The position numbers and the translations under genes were made by a program. From positions 1 through 64,000 of the forward strand of contig CAJTUG010000001.1 in the NCBI GenBank assembly GCA_910579605.1: a stretch of DNA of 64,000 bases, written 5' to 3'. Origin of the DNA: an uncultured Muribaculaceae bacterium. Its GTDB lineage: Bacteria > Bacteroidota > Bacteroidia > Bacteroidales > Muribaculaceae. Shown here in pieces: positions 17,498 to 25,849 of this stretch; within the stretch, counting starts at the first letter, position 1; each line of letters opens with the position of its first letter. A model generated the notes under the pieces. The model had not been told where the DNA came from. It worked only from the letters and a program-made list of their open reading frames with translations, and did not search any database.

Positions 17498-17941
17498 TTA
17501 TTCTGCAACAACCTCAAAAGGAATTTCTGCAGAAACCTCTTTGTGGAGGCGGATAATGGCAGTATAGTTGCCGACTTCCTTCACTGCTTGCTTCAATTCG
17601 ATAATCTTGCGGTCTACATCGAAGCCGAGTTTTTCCAATGCTTCTGCAATTTGGATAGCGTTTACAGAACCGAAGATTGTGCCGGTAGCCGATGTTTTGG
17701 CTCCGATTGTCAAGCTTACTTCCTGCAATTTAGCTGCCAATGCTTCTGCGTCGGCTTTGATTTTTGCCAACTTGTGGGCGCGTTGACGCTGGTTTTCGGC
17801 CAATACCTTAAGAGCCGAAGGTGTAGCTATTACGGCCTTGCCGGTTGGGATAAGGTAGTTGCGGCCATAGCCGTCTTTTACTTCTACTACGTCGTCCTTG
17901 TATCCGAGGCCCGAAACGTCTTCTTTGAGAATAATTTTCAT
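17498..17941 (-). CDS. rplI: 50S ribosomal protein L9
   Basis: 147 residues, the standard L9 length. The N-terminal domain MKIILKEDVSGLGYKDDVVEVKDGYGRNYLIPTGKA-like stretch (residues 1-36) is diagnostic, followed by the long linking helix and the C-terminal domain with FGSVNAIQIAEAL. Last gene of the rpsF-rpsR-rplI operon, 20 bases after rpsR. Confidence 0.98.
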   Translation of the reverse strand: MKIILKEDVSGLGYKDDVVEVKDGYGRNYLIPTGKAVIATPSALKVLAENQRQRAHKLAKIKADAEALAAKLQEVSLTIGAKTSATGTIFGSVNAIQIAEALEKLGFDVDRKIIELKQAVKEVGNYTAIIRLHKEVSAEIPFEVVAE

Positions 17942-17961
17942 ATCTTCTGGGCTGTTAAGGG

Positions 17962-18231
17962 TTATTTCATAAGGTCGGTTACATAGGGCAAGAGTGCCAA
18001 GTGACGGGCACGCTTAACGGCCTGTGCTACGCGGCGCTGGAATTTCAACGAAGTGCCCGTGATGCGGCGAGGTAGGATTTTGCCCTGCTCGTTCAAAAAT
18101 TTCTTCAAAAATTCCGGATCTTTGTAGTCTACGAAATTGATACCGAATTTTTTGAAACGGCAATATTTTTTCTTCTTCACGTCAACCGACATCGGGGTGA
18201 GGTAACGAATTTCAGACTGTGATTGTGCCAT
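17962..18231 (-). CDS. rpsR: 30S ribosomal protein S18
   Basis: 89 residues. Conserved core: [19 protein letters not shown], then [16 protein letters not shown] and [20 protein letters not shown]18 pairs with S6 on the small-subunit platform. Three bases separate it from the rpsF stop, so the two are almost certainly co-translated. Confidence 0.98.
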   Translation of the reverse strand: MAQSQSEIRYLTPMSVDVKKKKYCRFKKFGINFVDYKDPEFLKKFLNEQGKILPRRITGTSLKFQRRVAQAVKRARHLALLPYVTDLMK

Positions 18232-18234
18232 GAT

Positions 18235-18600
18235 TTATGCCTCCTGATTTTCTGTGGGTTGAACTTGGGGTTGTGCGGCACGGCGTGCGCGGCGTTTTGC
18301 GGCATACTGTGCTGCATATTTGTCCTGACGGAATGTGAGCCAACGGATCACGCGTTCGTCGCGGCGATATGCGGTCTCAAGTTTGCGGATCAAGCTCGGA
18401 TCGGCTTCAAATTCTACAAGAGTGTAAAAGCCGGTCGATTTCTTGTCGATGGGATAAGCAAGTTTGCGGAGACCCCATTCTTCGGTGTTCACCACTGTTG
18501 CGCCGTTCTCGGCCAACATATTGGTGAATTTTTCTACCGCTTCCTTCATCTGTGCATCAGACAAAACGGGAGTTAAAATGAAAACGGTTTCGTACTGCAT
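18235..18600 (-). CDS. rpsF: 30S ribosomal protein S6
   Basis: 121 residues. It begins [15 protein letters not shown] and contains [17 protein letters not shown] and the [11 protein letters not shown] strand, all typical of S6. A Lys/Arg/Gln-rich tail of about 25 residues follows. It leads the operon behind a strong consensus promoter with a leader of about 55-60 bases, where an S6:S18-binding element would be expected in many bacteria. Confidence 0.97.
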   Translation of the reverse strand: MQYETVFILTPVLSDAQMKEAVEKFTNMLAENGATVVNTEEWGLRKLAYPIDKKSTGFYTLVEFEADPSLIRKLETAYRRDERVIRWLTFRQDKYAAQYAAKRRARRAAQPQVQPTENQEA

Positions 18601-18662
18601 CGTTTAAGATGGTTAAGTAATTAATTTTGTGAGTTATAGATCGGTTATTCCAAATCTGGCTG

Positions 18663-18694
18663 CAAAATTACTAAAAATTTTGCCCATTTCCAAA
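18663..18694 (-). promoter_or_regulatory. Promoter of the rpsF-rpsR-rplI operon
   Basis: On the minus strand TTTG (18691-18694), 20 bases, TAATTTTG (18663-18670): perfect Bacteroidota consensus. The leader between here and 18600 holds a weak AGAT/ATCT hairpin (18638-18657) with CCG in its loop; that resembles the S6:S18 motif only loosely. Confidence 0.75.
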
Positions 18695-18717
18695 TTATCT
18701 CATGAAACTTTATTAAA

Positions 18718-18733
18718 ACACAGGCTCTTTCAT
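18718..18733 (+). repeat. Left diverged direct repeat flanking the restriction-modification cassette
   Basis: ACACAGGCTCTTTCAT here matches ACACAGCTCTTTCAT at 22966-22980 with a single-base gap. A second collinear match follows: GTTTTG..ACTCTA at 18736-18748 here and at 23013-23026 on the right. Confidence 0.55.
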
Positions 18734-18774
18734 CGGTTTTGAACTCTATGTTTTGATCTCTAATATAATAAGTG

Positions 18775-20814
18775 TTAATTGATAGGTGAGATTCTTACCA
18801 TTTCTTCATACCATTTCCTTGGGTGAAACTTGTCGCTTTGTTGGTAGGCTTCTTCAAACAAAGGATATAGTTCACGATACTTTTTGCCTTGACGGATGAT
18901 TTCTCTCAAATCGGAAGTGTCAAGAGGTATTATCTTCATGCCAGTAATAAAATCATCCTCATTTTGAGTATCATAGTAAGGGATATGCTTACGGTTTTTG
19001 AAATCGCTTATAACATTGACATCAAGATATGTTGTGGCAAAAATACAGTAATTATGGAAATTGCGAGTACGTAATAAATGCCTTCCAAGATGACGAGAAA
19101 CAGGTTCCATTTCCATGCGTCTTTGATTTGTGCCATCAGCCAATGTTGCTTCAAGGAGGAGATTGTGCTTAGGATAGAAAGGAGGCCAAGCATTATATTC
19201 ATATACAATGTCAGCTTCTCCACCAGCAGCATGGGTTACAGGTAATAAATCTGCATCCAATGAGAGTTTAAGATAATCAAGAATACGACCCTTAAATTCG
19301 CTTGTTTTATACCAGATAATACCAAGAACATACTCAAAAATAGTTGGAATGTCAGCGTTGTCAGATACTGCTTTAGAAATTGCATCGTCATTTCTTGAAT
19401 CAAAATTGTCAAGCAATTCTATAAGTTGTTCATCAGAAAAACGGGTTGCAATCATATTTTTGAAGCGGTCATATCTCAGGTTCTCAACCTCTGAATAGAT
19501 CTCGTCAATAGAATTAAGTTCGGTTCCCATCTCATCATTGAGTGCATCAAGAAGTTGCTGCTCGCTAAGGCTCAAAGACGGGCATATATCTTCCAAATTA
19601 TTGAGTTGTTCCAGATTCTCCGCTTCGGTATATGCAAGTTTATATAATTCAGACATTGCTGAAATAAAGAATGGTTTAGGGACAATGTCATATTTAAGCT
19701 GCCCATCCTCAAAAAGGATAATATTAGACAACTTAATATAGCGACGATTTAGGTCAAAATAATCGCGTAATGTAGATTTGACCTTAAATAAATGTAAGTA
19801 CTTGAAGAATACTTCTTTAAGTTCGGTCTCAGTATTTACATGCGTAAACTCTGTTATGTTAAGATGAGAGAGTGGATCATTTTTAATTGCTTTAGCAGAG
19901 ACGGAGTTGAATAGTAATTCTCTCCAATAGCTGCCCACTTGGATGTCCTTAGATATATTGTAAACCTCAATAACTGCATCCGAATTATTATCTACAAAAA
20001 GCCGTCTAAGCGCAAGATAAAATGGGAAATAGATTTTATCATATATACGGCTCTTTCTATTTATGCCTATTGCTGTGACAAGTTCCTCTGAAACCTCTGA
20101 GTTAGTCCACGCATAGTATGCATCTTGATAATTCTTTTGACGCATTATGTGCTGATATATAATGTCATCCAATGAAATATTGCCATTGCGAAACATAGTT
20201 ATTGCATTAACTATGTTCGCTGTTGTCTCCTCGGAAATACACAAAGGGGCAAGGTAGGTGAACTCCTCAAAAGAAAGTGGACCAACTTTTGAAAGGAGAT
20301 ACAAAAGCACTACAAAAGGCCGTACATACCCGTCTTTTAATGAGATGGAATATTTGAGGAGCTGAGAAAGATAAATGATACTATCACTGGATATGGACAA
20401 AATATTTTTAGAGGTATACTCACCGCTACGCGAGATTTTAAGAATGGCTTTTCCAACTTCGGTTAAACGGTGGTTACGGTTGATAACGCCAATGTCCACA
20501 AGTCCTGATGTTTTCTGACGAGCTGCTTTATATTTGATTTTATCATCTCCAGTGGTGAAACCGTTGGCGCGCATAAAATCATAATACCGATTTTTGATTT
20601 CGTAAATATTATACGGCTGATTAGGGAGAAGGTATTCTTTTTCCCAGCCGCATTTTGCATTTTGCTCATCTTCCCAAAATTCGGACAGTAATTCAAGTTG
20701 TCTCTCAATTGAAAAGTTCATTTGTTTGGTTCGGAAAGAAGTGGTTCCGAAATTCCAAACAAATGTATTATACGCCAAGTGGTTCAAAATGTATTCTAAA
20801 TCCTTGTCGCCCAT
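18775..20814 (-). CDS. AlwI-family type II (IIS-like) restriction endonuclease
   Basis: 679 residues. Family marks: the N-terminal WNFGTTSFRT motif; a winged-helix-like region with GLVDIGVINRNHRLTEVGKAIL; then QLLKYSISLKDGYVRPFVVLL and LSFEEFTYLAPL; and a C-terminal nuclease region GGEADIVYEY...LLLEATL...EMEPVSRHLGRHL. In the last, Asp and Glu fit a PD-(D/E)xK core with EAT where ExK is usual. AlwI relatives cut outside short asymmetric sites. The start at 20814 keeps the WNFGTT motif and overlaps the preceding methyltransferase by 47 bases; an ATG at 20721 would lose it. It is the last gene of the cassette, so methylation would be made first. Confidence 0.82.
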   Translation of the reverse strand: MGDKDLEYILNHLAYNTFVWNFGTTSFRTKQMNFSIERQLELLSEFWEDEQNAKCGWEKEYLLPNQPYNIYEIKNRYYDFMRANGFTTGDDKIKYKAARQKTSGLVDIGVINRNHRLTEVGKAILKISRSGEYTSKNILSISSDSIIYLSQLLKYSISLKDGYVRPFVVLLYLLSKVGPLSFEEFTYLAPLCISEETTANIVNAITMFRNGNISLDDIIYQHIMRQKNYQDAYYAWTNSEVSEELVTAIGINRKSRIYDKIYFPFYLALRRLFVDNNSDAVIEVYNISKDIQVGSYWRELLFNSVSAKAIKNDPLSHLNITEFTHVNTETELKEVFFKYLHLFKVKSTLRDYFDLNRRYIKLSNIILFEDGQLKYDIVPKPFFISAMSELYKLAYTEAENLEQLNNLEDICPSLSLSEQQLLDALNDEMGTELNSIDEIYSEVENLRYDRFKNMIATRFSDEQLIELLDNFDSRNDDAISKAVSDNADIPTIFEYVLGIIWYKTSEFKGRILDYLKLSLDADLLPVTHAAGGEADIVYEYNAWPPFYPKHNLLLEATLADGTNQRRMEMEPVSRHLGRHLLRTRNFHNYCIFATTYLDVNVISDFKNRKHIPYYDTQNEDDFITGMKIIPLDTSDLREIIRQGKKYRELYPLFEEAYQQSDKFHPRKWYEEMVRISPIN

Positions 20815-21745
20815 ATTCTTCAGGGTTATTATAGTTCGTTACCAAAATTTCTTGTGTTCTTGAATCTTTCCCTTTTACCTGATAATTGGAATTACTGTAA
20901 TCCATTTGGATTTGATTCAAATTATAGTTATTGTCATTGATCCAATTACGCAAAATAAGGTTTTCTCTACCTTTGTGACTAAGTACGTTAGATAAAGCAA
21001 AATGTATCCCTCTACCGTTAAGTTCATCTAGAAAGAGAAGTAAATCGTATTCGTCTTGTTCTGTCCAACCTCCATTCTCGTTATATGTTGCACCTGTTAT
21101 AAGATATGGAGGATCAACATAAACAAGACTATTCTCCGTGAGAAAATCGGTGTTAAAGTGCCTGAAGTCAAAGTTTGATATAGTTGTTTCTTGACTTTGC
21201 AAAGCAATCATAAATTTCTTAAGTTTATTTTGTAACACCTTATTAAAATCTCTTTTGCCGACAGGAAGATTATAGTCTCCCTGAGAGTTAAATCTTATTT
21301 GATTGTTAAATCCGAAAATGATCAAAGTGTAAAGTAGAGTATAATAGTAGTCATCATGTTCAAGACGAGAGTTAAATTCATCGCGCAGCGCTATGAATTT
21401 TTCACGATTATACTCGGAAACTCCTTTCATGCAATTCCCTCCATAATATGCAAAATTATGGTCGGAAGTACGAGAAAACTCATATCTATCAATGATATGA
21501 TTAATTTCTTGAATAAGCAAATCCGGGTCTTTTGTGGCAAACATGCTCAAAAGTCCTATAAGTTGCGAAGATATGTCATTATATATATGATGTCCAGCTC
21601 GCGTATTGATGCCGACATTACATCCACCGCAGAATAAATCAACAAAATGGTCTATATACAATGGGAAATATGGTAAAACTTGATCAAGGATGCGAGCCTT
21701 ACCGCCAATATAATTCAACGGTGAAACCGTGAAAAATTTATTCAT
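20768..21745 (-). CDS. D12-class N6-adenine DNA methyltransferase (Dam/DpnM-like), second of the cassette
   Basis: 325 residues from the ATG at 21745. Motifs: SPLNYIGGKARIL (AdoMet-side start motif), DLFCGGCNVGIN (motif I) and VYVDPPYL (catalytic DPPY, motif IV). It should methylate the N6 of adenine in a specific DNA site. The ATG at 21745 overlaps the upstream methyltransferase stop as ATGA, which favours it over the ATG five codons earlier at 21760. The target is unknown; an asymmetric site usually needs one enzyme per strand, fitting two methyltransferases here. Confidence 0.88.
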   Translation of the reverse strand: MNKFFTVSPLNYIGGKARILDQVLPYFPLYIDHFVDLFCGGCNVGINTRAGHHIYNDISSQLIGLLSMFATKDPDLLIQEINHIIDRYEFSRTSDHNFAYYGGNCMKGVSEYNREKFIALRDEFNSRLEHDDYYYTLLYTLIIFGFNNQIRFNSQGDYNLPVGKRDFNKVLQNKLKKFMIALQSQETTISNFDFRHFNTDFLTENSLVYVDPPYLITGATYNENGGWTEQDEYDLLLFLDELNGRGIHFALSNVLSHKGRENLILRNWINDNNYNLNQIQMDYSNSNYQVKGKDSRTQEILVTNYNNPEEYGRQGFRIHFEPLGV

Positions 21746-22758
21746 CTCTGAACGTCGCATAGAAACAGCCTTTCTTGGTTTCCCGTATTCTCACCCTTCC
21801 CAGCAGAAAAAGGTCTATAATCAGTTGTAAATATTTTGACTTCTCCCTTGGCAGAAAGTATGCGTAAAATTTCTTCATCAGAAATTTTTGCATTACTCCT
21901 TACCTGTAATTTTTTCCCATTATTATTGTAGGAAAGAAGAATGTAGCGAGTATTTAGCTTATCCACAAGTTCTTCAAGTTGGGCTGACGCGGTAGTTCTG
22001 CAATACTCGCTTTTCATTTGAGTTCTATCCATTTTTCGAGCGACACCAAAAACCTCTGGCTTCTCCCAAAGAGCAAGGTTTTCTAATAGGTGGTATGCAT
22101 CACAGTACTGTCTTGAATTATAAGGAGGATCAAGATACGCAATATCGCAATTAATGGTGTCAGCGATAGCATTGGCATCACTGTTTAGAATTATGTTATT
22201 AGGTGCTAAAGTATAATCAATATTTGGCAATCTAAGATTTATTTCCTTTGGCAGATTTGCACCTTGAATAAAAGAATCATAATGACCGCAAGTTGCAGCG
22301 ATTCTATCCATTGAGTAAAACAAAGATGTTATTATCAATGCCCATTCGCGTTGATTGATTCTTTCAGAAGAAAGGTATTTGTCAACAGTATCTCGAATAT
22401 ACCCTATTTTTTGGCAGACTATTCTACTAAAATATGTGTTAGAGAAAGTCTCACTAAAATAATTACATTCATCAGATGCGTCATAGTTATTGAAATAATT
22501 AAGAATTTCAATAACCTTAACCTTGTCAAAAGGTTCTGAAGAAAACCATGCCAATGAAGTTATATAGTTGCTGCGCATTAGGTCGTTTACAAAAAGGCGA
22601 CAATTAGTAAAAGCCGAAGCAACAGCGCCCGTCCCTGCAAAAACATCAAAAAAAGAATGAACATCGGTGCAGTGACGGTCTACTACTCCCTTGATAAAAG
22701 GGAGTAACTTATACTTGTTTCCAAGATATCGTCGGTTGCTTATATTTATGAGTTCCAT
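21742..22758 (-). CDS. D12-class N6-adenine DNA methyltransferase, first of the cassette
   Basis: 338 residues. Motifs: NRRYLGNKYKLLPFI, FFDVFAGTGAVASAF (motif I) and IAYLDPPYNSRQY (DPPY). The C-terminal half has LSYNNNGKK and FTTDYRPFSAGKG, typical of D12 enzymes paired with type II endonucleases. It differs clearly from the second methyltransferase, so they are not a recent duplication. It leads the three-gene cassette and has a long leader upstream with an imperfect nested hairpin. No controller (C-protein) gene is visible. Confidence 0.88.
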   Translation of the reverse strand: MELINISNRRYLGNKYKLLPFIKGVVDRHCTDVHSFFDVFAGTGAVASAFTNCRLFVNDLMRSNYITSLAWFSSEPFDKVKVIEILNYFNNYDASDECNYFSETFSNTYFSRIVCQKIGYIRDTVDKYLSSERINQREWALIITSLFYSMDRIAATCGHYDSFIQGANLPKEINLRLPNIDYTLAPNNIILNSDANAIADTINCDIAYLDPPYNSRQYCDAYHLLENLALWEKPEVFGVARKMDRTQMKSEYCRTTASAQLEELVDKLNTRYILLSYNNNGKKLQVRSNAKISDEEILRILSAKGEVKIFTTDYRPFSAGKGENTGNQERLFLCDVQR

Positions 22759-22772
22759 TCTATATGAAATGA

Positions 22773-22830
22773 AAACTCCCTTGTAGCATCTGACGGCTCA
22801 CCAAAGCCTGTAACGACTACTTAGGAGTTT
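22773..22830 (-). other. Nested imperfect hairpin in the leader of the restriction-modification operon
   Basis: Outer arms AAACTCC (22773-22779) and GGAGTTT (22824-22830), then GTAG/CTAC (22783-22786 and 22817-22820), then an inner hairpin GGCT (22795-22798) with AGCC (22805-22808). It sits 15-72 bases before the first methyltransferase ATG and would be in its mRNA. It might tune translation or be a remnant of an inserted element's end. Confidence 0.45.
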
Positions 22831-22905
22831 CAAAGGGTTTCGGCTGGCGCCGTATGTCTTTGCATTTATTTGGTCATTATCAGATTAGAGTTACTTTTGC
22901 TTACG

Positions 22906-22913
22906 CAAAGTTA
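22906..22913 (-). promoter_or_regulatory. Putative -7 box for the restriction-modification operon
   Basis: Minus-strand TAACTTTG inside two tandem copies of TTTGCGTAA (22902-22910 and 22912-22919 region). No good TTTG lies 19-21 bases upstream. If used, the leader is about 140 bases long. Confidence 0.35.
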
Positions 22914-22965
22914 CGCAAACTTTTTGAGATTAGGGTTATTCCGTTAGCGAAAACTTGATTATTTG

Positions 22966-22980
22966 ACACAGCTCTTTCAT
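22966..22980 (+). repeat. Right diverged direct repeat flanking the restriction-modification cassette
   Basis: ACACAGCTCTTTCAT, the partner of 18718-18733. The second matching block lies at 23013-23026, after about 31 extra bases not present on the left. Confidence 0.55.
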
Positions 22981-23027
22981 TTAAAATCTCTTGCTTTCTC
23001 CTATCAACAACCGTTTTGGGACTCTAA

Positions 23028-24461
23028 TTATTTTTTCGGCCGATTTTTAATTTTGAATTTAAACACAATCGCCACAGCTACAAGGAGAATCATGGGGGCA
23101 TACAGCCATAACGTATGCGAAAGCACTACACCTGCTATTCCAGTAGCCAAACCTGCAATACAGAGTCTGCGAGTTCCGCCTCTCAGCCGCATACCATAAC
23201 GCCTCCTGTAAATCAGATATATTATCACCGTATAAGCTAAATACCACAAAGTATAGGCTATTCCCAAGCCCAAGAAGCCCATATGGCGGAAGAGAACCAC
23301 AAATAGCACAAGGTAGAGGACGGCACTGAGGCTTTCGCTCCATAGGTATATTTTGCCGTCGCCTTTAGCAAGAATTACAAATGCCATGCACCACGATATT
23401 GCCCTGAACATACAGCCCGTCATACCTATGGTTACAAACGGTAGCACGGCCTCGAAACTCGACGTATATAGTATTTTTATCGCAAGCCACGCAAACGAAG
23501 CAAATATCAATACCAATGGCACAAGAACGCTCATGGCTATTTTTATCTCGTGAGATACTATGACCTCCGCGCGTTTTGTATGGCCGATAACCGACGATAG
23601 GCGAGGGTAGAACTCTACAGCTATAGCAGTGAAGATAATACCAACATAAGAGTTTATCAATGTGTATCCCGATTGGAAAATGCCCACCGTGCTTTCATCG
23701 TAATTATGATTGAGGAATACAACAAATAGATAAGCCGACATCATAGAAAAAGTCGTGCTTAATGTCATATATATTCCCAGTCCAAGTATGCTTTTACCGT
23801 CTTTTAGCGCCTCTATGGTACTAATTTTAACCCTATGTCCTGTGTGGACACCAAATTTGAGACTGAATGCAAACAGGCAGAACGAATAGGTGAGAAGAAC
23901 CGGAACCAACCCGTCAACTCGGAAAAAATATAGAAGGGGAATTGAAACGGCAACGCCTGTCAATGCCGAGTAAACCGAACTTTTTGCAACACCTCCAAGC
24001 TTGTCGTAGCCTTGCATAATGGCAGTTTCTCCTCCTGCTACAGAACTGAAAAGAAGCATGGGAGCCAGGCATACGAAACTCAATATATAATCTGAATTTC
24101 CAAAACCCCAGCGGCTCAGAAAAGGGGACAGGACAACTGCCGTCATCAATCCAAAGATCCCCAATAATAATGCCAGACGACGTACTATCCCTGTTATCCG
24201 TTGCCGAGATTCATCGCTTTGCTTAGCCGAAAGATCTCGCACTGCACTCTGCCGCAGACTCAGCTGGCTTATAGTAGTGAGCAAATCCATTGTGCTCACC
24301 AAAACCGCAAGTATACCGACTCCCGCAGGACCTATCAGCACTGCTGTAACCTTCGTGCGCACAACGGCACAAATCACGCCTAATGCCTGTGCTCCTCCGA
24401 AGATACTCAAAGCCTTGAGAACTCGTGTCGTTGTAGCAGATGTTCCAATACTCCCTTTCAT
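23028..24461 (-). CDS. Polysaccharide flippase (Wzx-like, MOP superfamily)
   Basis: 477 residues with about 12-14 membrane segments. It begins with the usual Wzx-type N-terminus (RVLKALSIFGGAQALGVICAVV, GPAGVGILAVL), and has a central ALTGVAVSIPLLYFF segment and C-terminal GFLGLGIAYTLWY. Such proteins flip lipid-linked glycans from the cytoplasmic to the periplasmic face. The ATG overlaps the stop of the EnvC-like gene (ATGA), so it is the last gene of that envelope operon. It is far from the wza-wzc-wzy genes, so its glycan may be different. Confidence 0.85.
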   Translation of the reverse strand: MKGSIGTSATTTRVLKALSIFGGAQALGVICAVVRTKVTAVLIGPAGVGILAVLVSTMDLLTTISQLSLRQSAVRDLSAKQSDESRQRITGIVRRLALLLGIFGLMTAVVLSPFLSRWGFGNSDYILSFVCLAPMLLFSSVAGGETAIMQGYDKLGGVAKSSVYSALTGVAVSIPLLYFFRVDGLVPVLLTYSFCLFAFSLKFGVHTGHRVKISTIEALKDGKSILGLGIYMTLSTTFSMMSAYLFVVFLNHNYDESTVGIFQSGYTLINSYVGIIFTAIAVEFYPRLSSVIGHTKRAEVIVSHEIKIAMSVLVPLVLIFASFAWLAIKILYTSSFEAVLPFVTIGMTGCMFRAISWCMAFVILAKGDGKIYLWSESLSAVLYLVLFVVLFRHMGFLGLGIAYTLWYLAYTVIIYLIYRRRYGMRLRGGTRRLCIAGLATGIAGVVLSHTLWLYAPMILLVAVAIVFKFKIKNRPKK

Positions 24462-25798
24462 AGTCCCTTGAGCCAGTCGGCCGGGTCAAGTTTTTCTTTT
24501 TCGTGCCGTATTTCAAAATGAAGTCGCGTCAAGCCATCTGATTCGTCTGTGCCGATTAGACCCAGTTTCTGTCCGGCTTGAACTGTCTCACCTTTTCTCA
24601 CATCCAAGCTTTTTAGCCCTGCATAAACAGTGAGATACTCGCCATGGCGCAGGAGGACTACATTGCCGAAACCTTCCATAACTATCACCATACTTACAGT
24701 GCCGGGATAGACGGCCACAGCCTTAGCGCCGGCAGTTGTCTCTATGTCTATGCCATTGTTTTGGATCTTCACTTTGCTGTATTCACTGTGATTGTTAAGC
24801 CCGAAATTGCTTACAACGCGGCTCGCTCCGTCTACAGGTAGGCGCAGAGAGCCTTTGGATTTGGCGAAATCTTTGTGGATATTAGCAGGCTCTTTTGAAG
24901 CAGAAGTATCCTTATGAGTATTCGTTTTTTTATTTTCTGTTGATGTTTCTTTCTTATTTTCTTCGGTTTTTTGAGATCCCGATTCTGCTGCTTTACGAGC
25001 CTCTGCCTCGCGTTTTCGTCTTGCCTCTTCTTCTGCTTTCCGCTTAGCCTCCAAGGCTGCCTGCCGGGCTTCTTCCTCGATAATTCTGTCTAATTCCCTA
25101 TCCAAACGTCTCAGTTGCGACTGTTGCTCAGAAAGCACCTTGTTGAGATTGCTGCTTTGACGTTTAAGTGATTTCACTACCGCATTGGCCGATTCACGGC
25201 TTCGGGAAGCTTCGGTCCGTGCATCCCTAAGAGCTATTAATGTGCCGTCAAGTTTTTTTTCAAGACTGTCTAAGCGAACGTGTTTTTGCTCCAAATCATC
25301 TTTTTCACGATTTATTTCCTGGGTTTTCTCCAAGTTACTGGCCTGAAGCTCTTTCAAGTATCGCATTCTCGCTTTAGCTTGTGAAAAACTTGACGACGAG
25401 AATATAAAACTTGTAGCACTGCTTTGTTGTCTTTGCTTGCGAAGAGCAACCAAAGATTCCCCAAATGATTTCTTGAGTTTACCTATCTTATCCTCCTTTT
25501 TCCTTATACTGTCTTGCAAGATAAACTTTTGCCGTTTTATTGAATCTGCTTTGTTGCTAAGTGCGGCAATTTGCTTATCATGGCTGTTTATATCTGCCTC
25601 GATGCTTTGTAAACGACGAAGCTCTTTGCGAGTTTCGGCCACGTTATTTTCTATTTTTTTGCGGGTGCCGGCAGCTTGCTTAGCAACTTTGTTGCGTTCT
25701 TTCCTCACTCCCTGCTGAGTCCGCCTCGACAATCCGTCAGCTTCGCTTGGATACAAGCAAAGTATCAATGAGATAACAAGGAAAAGTAAGTGACGCAT
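24458..25798 (-). CDS. EnvC-like murein hydrolase activator (degenerate LytM/M23 domain)
   Basis: 446 residues. A signal peptide (about 1-20) is followed by a long coiled coil (about 28-270), a Lys/Glu/Thr-rich low-complexity linker (about 270-315) and a C-terminal LytM domain (about 325-446). In LytM the first zinc ligand is replaced (NNGIDIE where HxGxDI is usual) and the last motif reads TRLHFEI instead of HLHFEI. It should therefore bind and activate amidases instead of cutting peptidoglycan, as EnvC does. It lies between a DUF4292 lipoprotein and a flippase in one operon. Confidence 0.88.
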   Translation of the reverse strand: MRHLLFLVISLILCLYPSEADGLSRRTQQGVRKERNKVAKQAAGTRKKIENNVAETRKELRRLQSIEADINSHDKQIAALSNKADSIKRQKFILQDSIRKKEDKIGKLKKSFGESLVALRKQRQQSSATSFIFSSSSFSQAKARMRYLKELQASNLEKTQEINREKDDLEQKHVRLDSLEKKLDGTLIALRDARTEASRSRESANAVVKSLKRQSSNLNKVLSEQQSQLRRLDRELDRIIEEEARQAALEAKRKAEEEARRKREAEARKAAESGSQKTEENKKETSTENKKTNTHKDTSASKEPANIHKDFAKSKGSLRLPVDGASRVVSNFGLNNHSEYSKVKIQNNGIDIETTAGAKAVAVYPGTVSMVIVMEGFGNVVLLRHGEYLTVYAGLKSLDVRKGETVQAGQKLGLIGTDESDGLTRLHFEIRHEKEKLDPADWLKGL

Positions 25799-25849
25799 CT
25801 TCGTCGTTCAGTTTTGTGATAGATTGGCCGTTCTTTTGTAGTTTAAACG

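Noticed and set aside
22773..22830. Nested palindrome considered as an integron attC site
   Set aside because: The outer arms do not have the RYYYAAC/GTTRRRY core, and there is no integrase or cassette array.
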